Shown: piece by piece, positions 5,929-6,825 of the stretch | Layout of the letters: the number at the start of each line of letters is the position of its first letter | Position numbering within the stretch: position 1 is the stretch's first letter | NCBI GenBank assembly: GCA_002366675.1 | Contig: DFBO01000089.1 | Location: forward strand, 4,681-11,505 | Reading direction: 5' to 3' | DNA: 6,825 nt | DNA from: Flavobacteriaceae bacterium UBA3078 | GTDB lineage: Bacteria > Bacteroidota > Bacteroidia > Flavobacteriales > Flavobacteriaceae | The notes under the pieces: model-generated | Databases searched by the model: none | What the model was told of the DNA's origin: nothing | The model's input: only the letters and a program-made list of their open reading frames with translations | Made by a program: the position numbers and the translations under genes

Positions 5929-6762
5929 ATGAAAAAAATAATAGTCCCAATAGATTTTTCAGAACATTCAGAATTTGCATTAGAAGCAGCAGTTAAATTA
6001 GCTAAAAGCAATGATACTGAAATTATAGCTTTACATATGCTAGAAATGTCTGATTCTGTTCTTAATTCAACAGATTCAGAACAATATCAAAAAGCTGTTT
6101 TCTTTTTAAAACTTGCAGAGAAAAGATTCACAGAGTTTTTAGATAAACCATATTTAAAAGAAGCCAATATAACACCATTAGTTAAACATTTTAAAGTGTT
6201 TAGTGAAGTTAATGATGTAGCCAAAGAACAGGCTGCCGATTTAATTATTATGGGTTCTCATGGTTCTAGTGGACTTTCAGAAATATTTGTTGGTTCTAAT
6301 ACAGAAAAGGTTGTAAGACATGCAGATATTCCTGTTTTAGTTTTAAAACATAAGTTTGATAAAAACGATTTAAATGATGTCGTTTTTGCTAGTGATTTTT
6401 CTTTAGACTCTGTAGGTGTGTATCTTAAAGCTGTAAGCCTTTTTAAAGCTTTTAATGCTAAGTTACACTTACTTTACGTTAACTTACCTTCAGATAGATT
6501 TAGAAGCACTAACGAGATTGATGAGATTGTAAGTAACTTTTTAATGAAAGCTGATGGAAATTTAGATAACTTAGAGCACATTAGTTTTGTGTCTGATTAT
6601 ACAGTTGAAAGAGGCGTATTAAACTTTGCAAATAAAATTGGAGCAGATTTAATTGCAGTGTCTACTCATGGAAGAACTGGTATTGCTCATTTCTTTGAAG
6701 GAAGTATCTCAGAAGACATTGCAAACCATGCAGTGTTACCAGTTATGACATTTAAAATGTAA
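5929..6762 (+). CDS. Universal stress protein with two UspA domains in tandem
   Basis: This is a cytoplasmic protein of the UspA family, associated with survival under energy, redox or oxygen stress; the exact role is unknown. The 277 residues form two Usp domains. Domain 1 (about 1-141) opens with IIVPIDFSEHSE and ends with the ATP-binding pattern G-2x-G-9x-G-S: Gly109, Gly112, Gly122-Ser123, followed by Asn124. Domain 2 (about 148-277) opens with VVFASDFSLDS and has the corresponding STHGRTGIAHFFEGS (245-259), in which the first glycine is Ser245 while Gly248 and Gly258-Ser259 are kept, so nucleotide binding there is less certain. It follows nosY after 117 nt with its own candidate promoter and its own terminator, so it is probably a separate unit. 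Placement beside an anaerobic respiration cluster fits low-oxygen regulation, but no clear FNR-type site is seen. Confidence 0.93.
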   Translation: MKKIIVPIDFSEHSEFALEAAVKLAKSNDTEIIALHMLEMSDSVLNSTDSEQYQKAVFFLKLAEKRFTEFLDKPYLKEANITPLVKHFKVFSEVNDVAKEQAADLIIMGSHGSSGLSEIFVGSNTEKVVRHADIPVLVLKHKFDKNDLNDVVFASDFSLDSVGVYLKAVSLFKAFNAKLHLLYVNLPSDRFRSTNEIDEIVSNFLMKADGNLDNLEHISFVSDYTVERGVLNFANKIGADLIAVSTHGRTGIAHFFEGSISEDIANHAVLPVMTFKM

Positions 6763-6779
6763 TACAATCACTTAATATA

Positions 6780-6812
6780 AAAAAAAGTTGAATGTATTAT
6801 TCAACTTTTTTT
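6780..6812 (+). terminator. Intrinsic terminator after the universal stress protein gene
   Basis: The arm AAAAAAAGTTGAA (6780-6792) pairs perfectly with TTCAACTTTTTTT (6800-6812), a 13-bp stem with a 7-nt loop, starting 17 nt after the stop codon. The A-run and T-run flanking the GTTGAA/TTCAAC core make it usable from both strands, so it could also stop a convergent gene to the right. A further T-run reaches the window edge (6818-6825). Confidence 0.85.
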
Positions 6813-6825
6813 ATGCGTTTTTTTT

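Noticed and set aside
1..6825. A previously undescribed multi-gene system
   Set aside because: Every gene but one belongs to a known nos maturation set or the UspA family; only the membrane protein at 1934-2536 lacks a known function.

Overview
The window is an AT-rich stretch (about one third G+C by eye) that carries most of a nitrous oxide reductase (nos) gene cluster from a member of the Bacteroidota, most likely a flavobacterium. Three things point to that group: the low G+C; A-rich rather than Shine-Dalgarno leaders before the starts; and the order nosZ, membrane protein, nosL, nosD, nosF, nosY with a clade II (atypical) NosZ. All genes lie on the + strand.

Layout. Bases 1-1797 hold the 3' part of nosZ, cut by the left edge, which keeps all seven CuZ histidines and the complete CuA motif. 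Bases 1798-1933 are a non-coding gap with three consecutive inverted repeats, the middle one a good intrinsic terminator. Then come a four-helix membrane protein in the position of clade II NosB (1934-2536), the copper lipoprotein NosL (2570-3010), periplasmic beta-helix NosD (3012-4247), ABC ATPase NosF (4241-4948) and permease NosY (5029-5811). nosL/nosD are 1 nt apart and nosD/nosF overlap by 7 nt, whereas nosF and nosY are separated by an 80-nt gap filled by a REP-like palindromic repeat (4950-5007). After a 117-nt gap there is a tandem-domain universal stress protein gene (5929-6762), closed by an intrinsic terminator at 6780-6812.

How the genes work together. NosZ reduces N2O to N2 in the periplasm. 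NosL is expected to capture and deliver Cu(I), and NosD with the NosFY transporter to drive assembly of the CuZ cluster. The NosB-like protein belongs to clade II clusters, and its job is unknown. The stress protein is probably a separate transcription unit.

No new system is evident. The points most worth a second look are the uncharacterised membrane protein, the hairpin-rich gap after nosZ, the palindromic repeat between nosF and nosY, and a CxxCM motif at the mature N-terminus of NosD.
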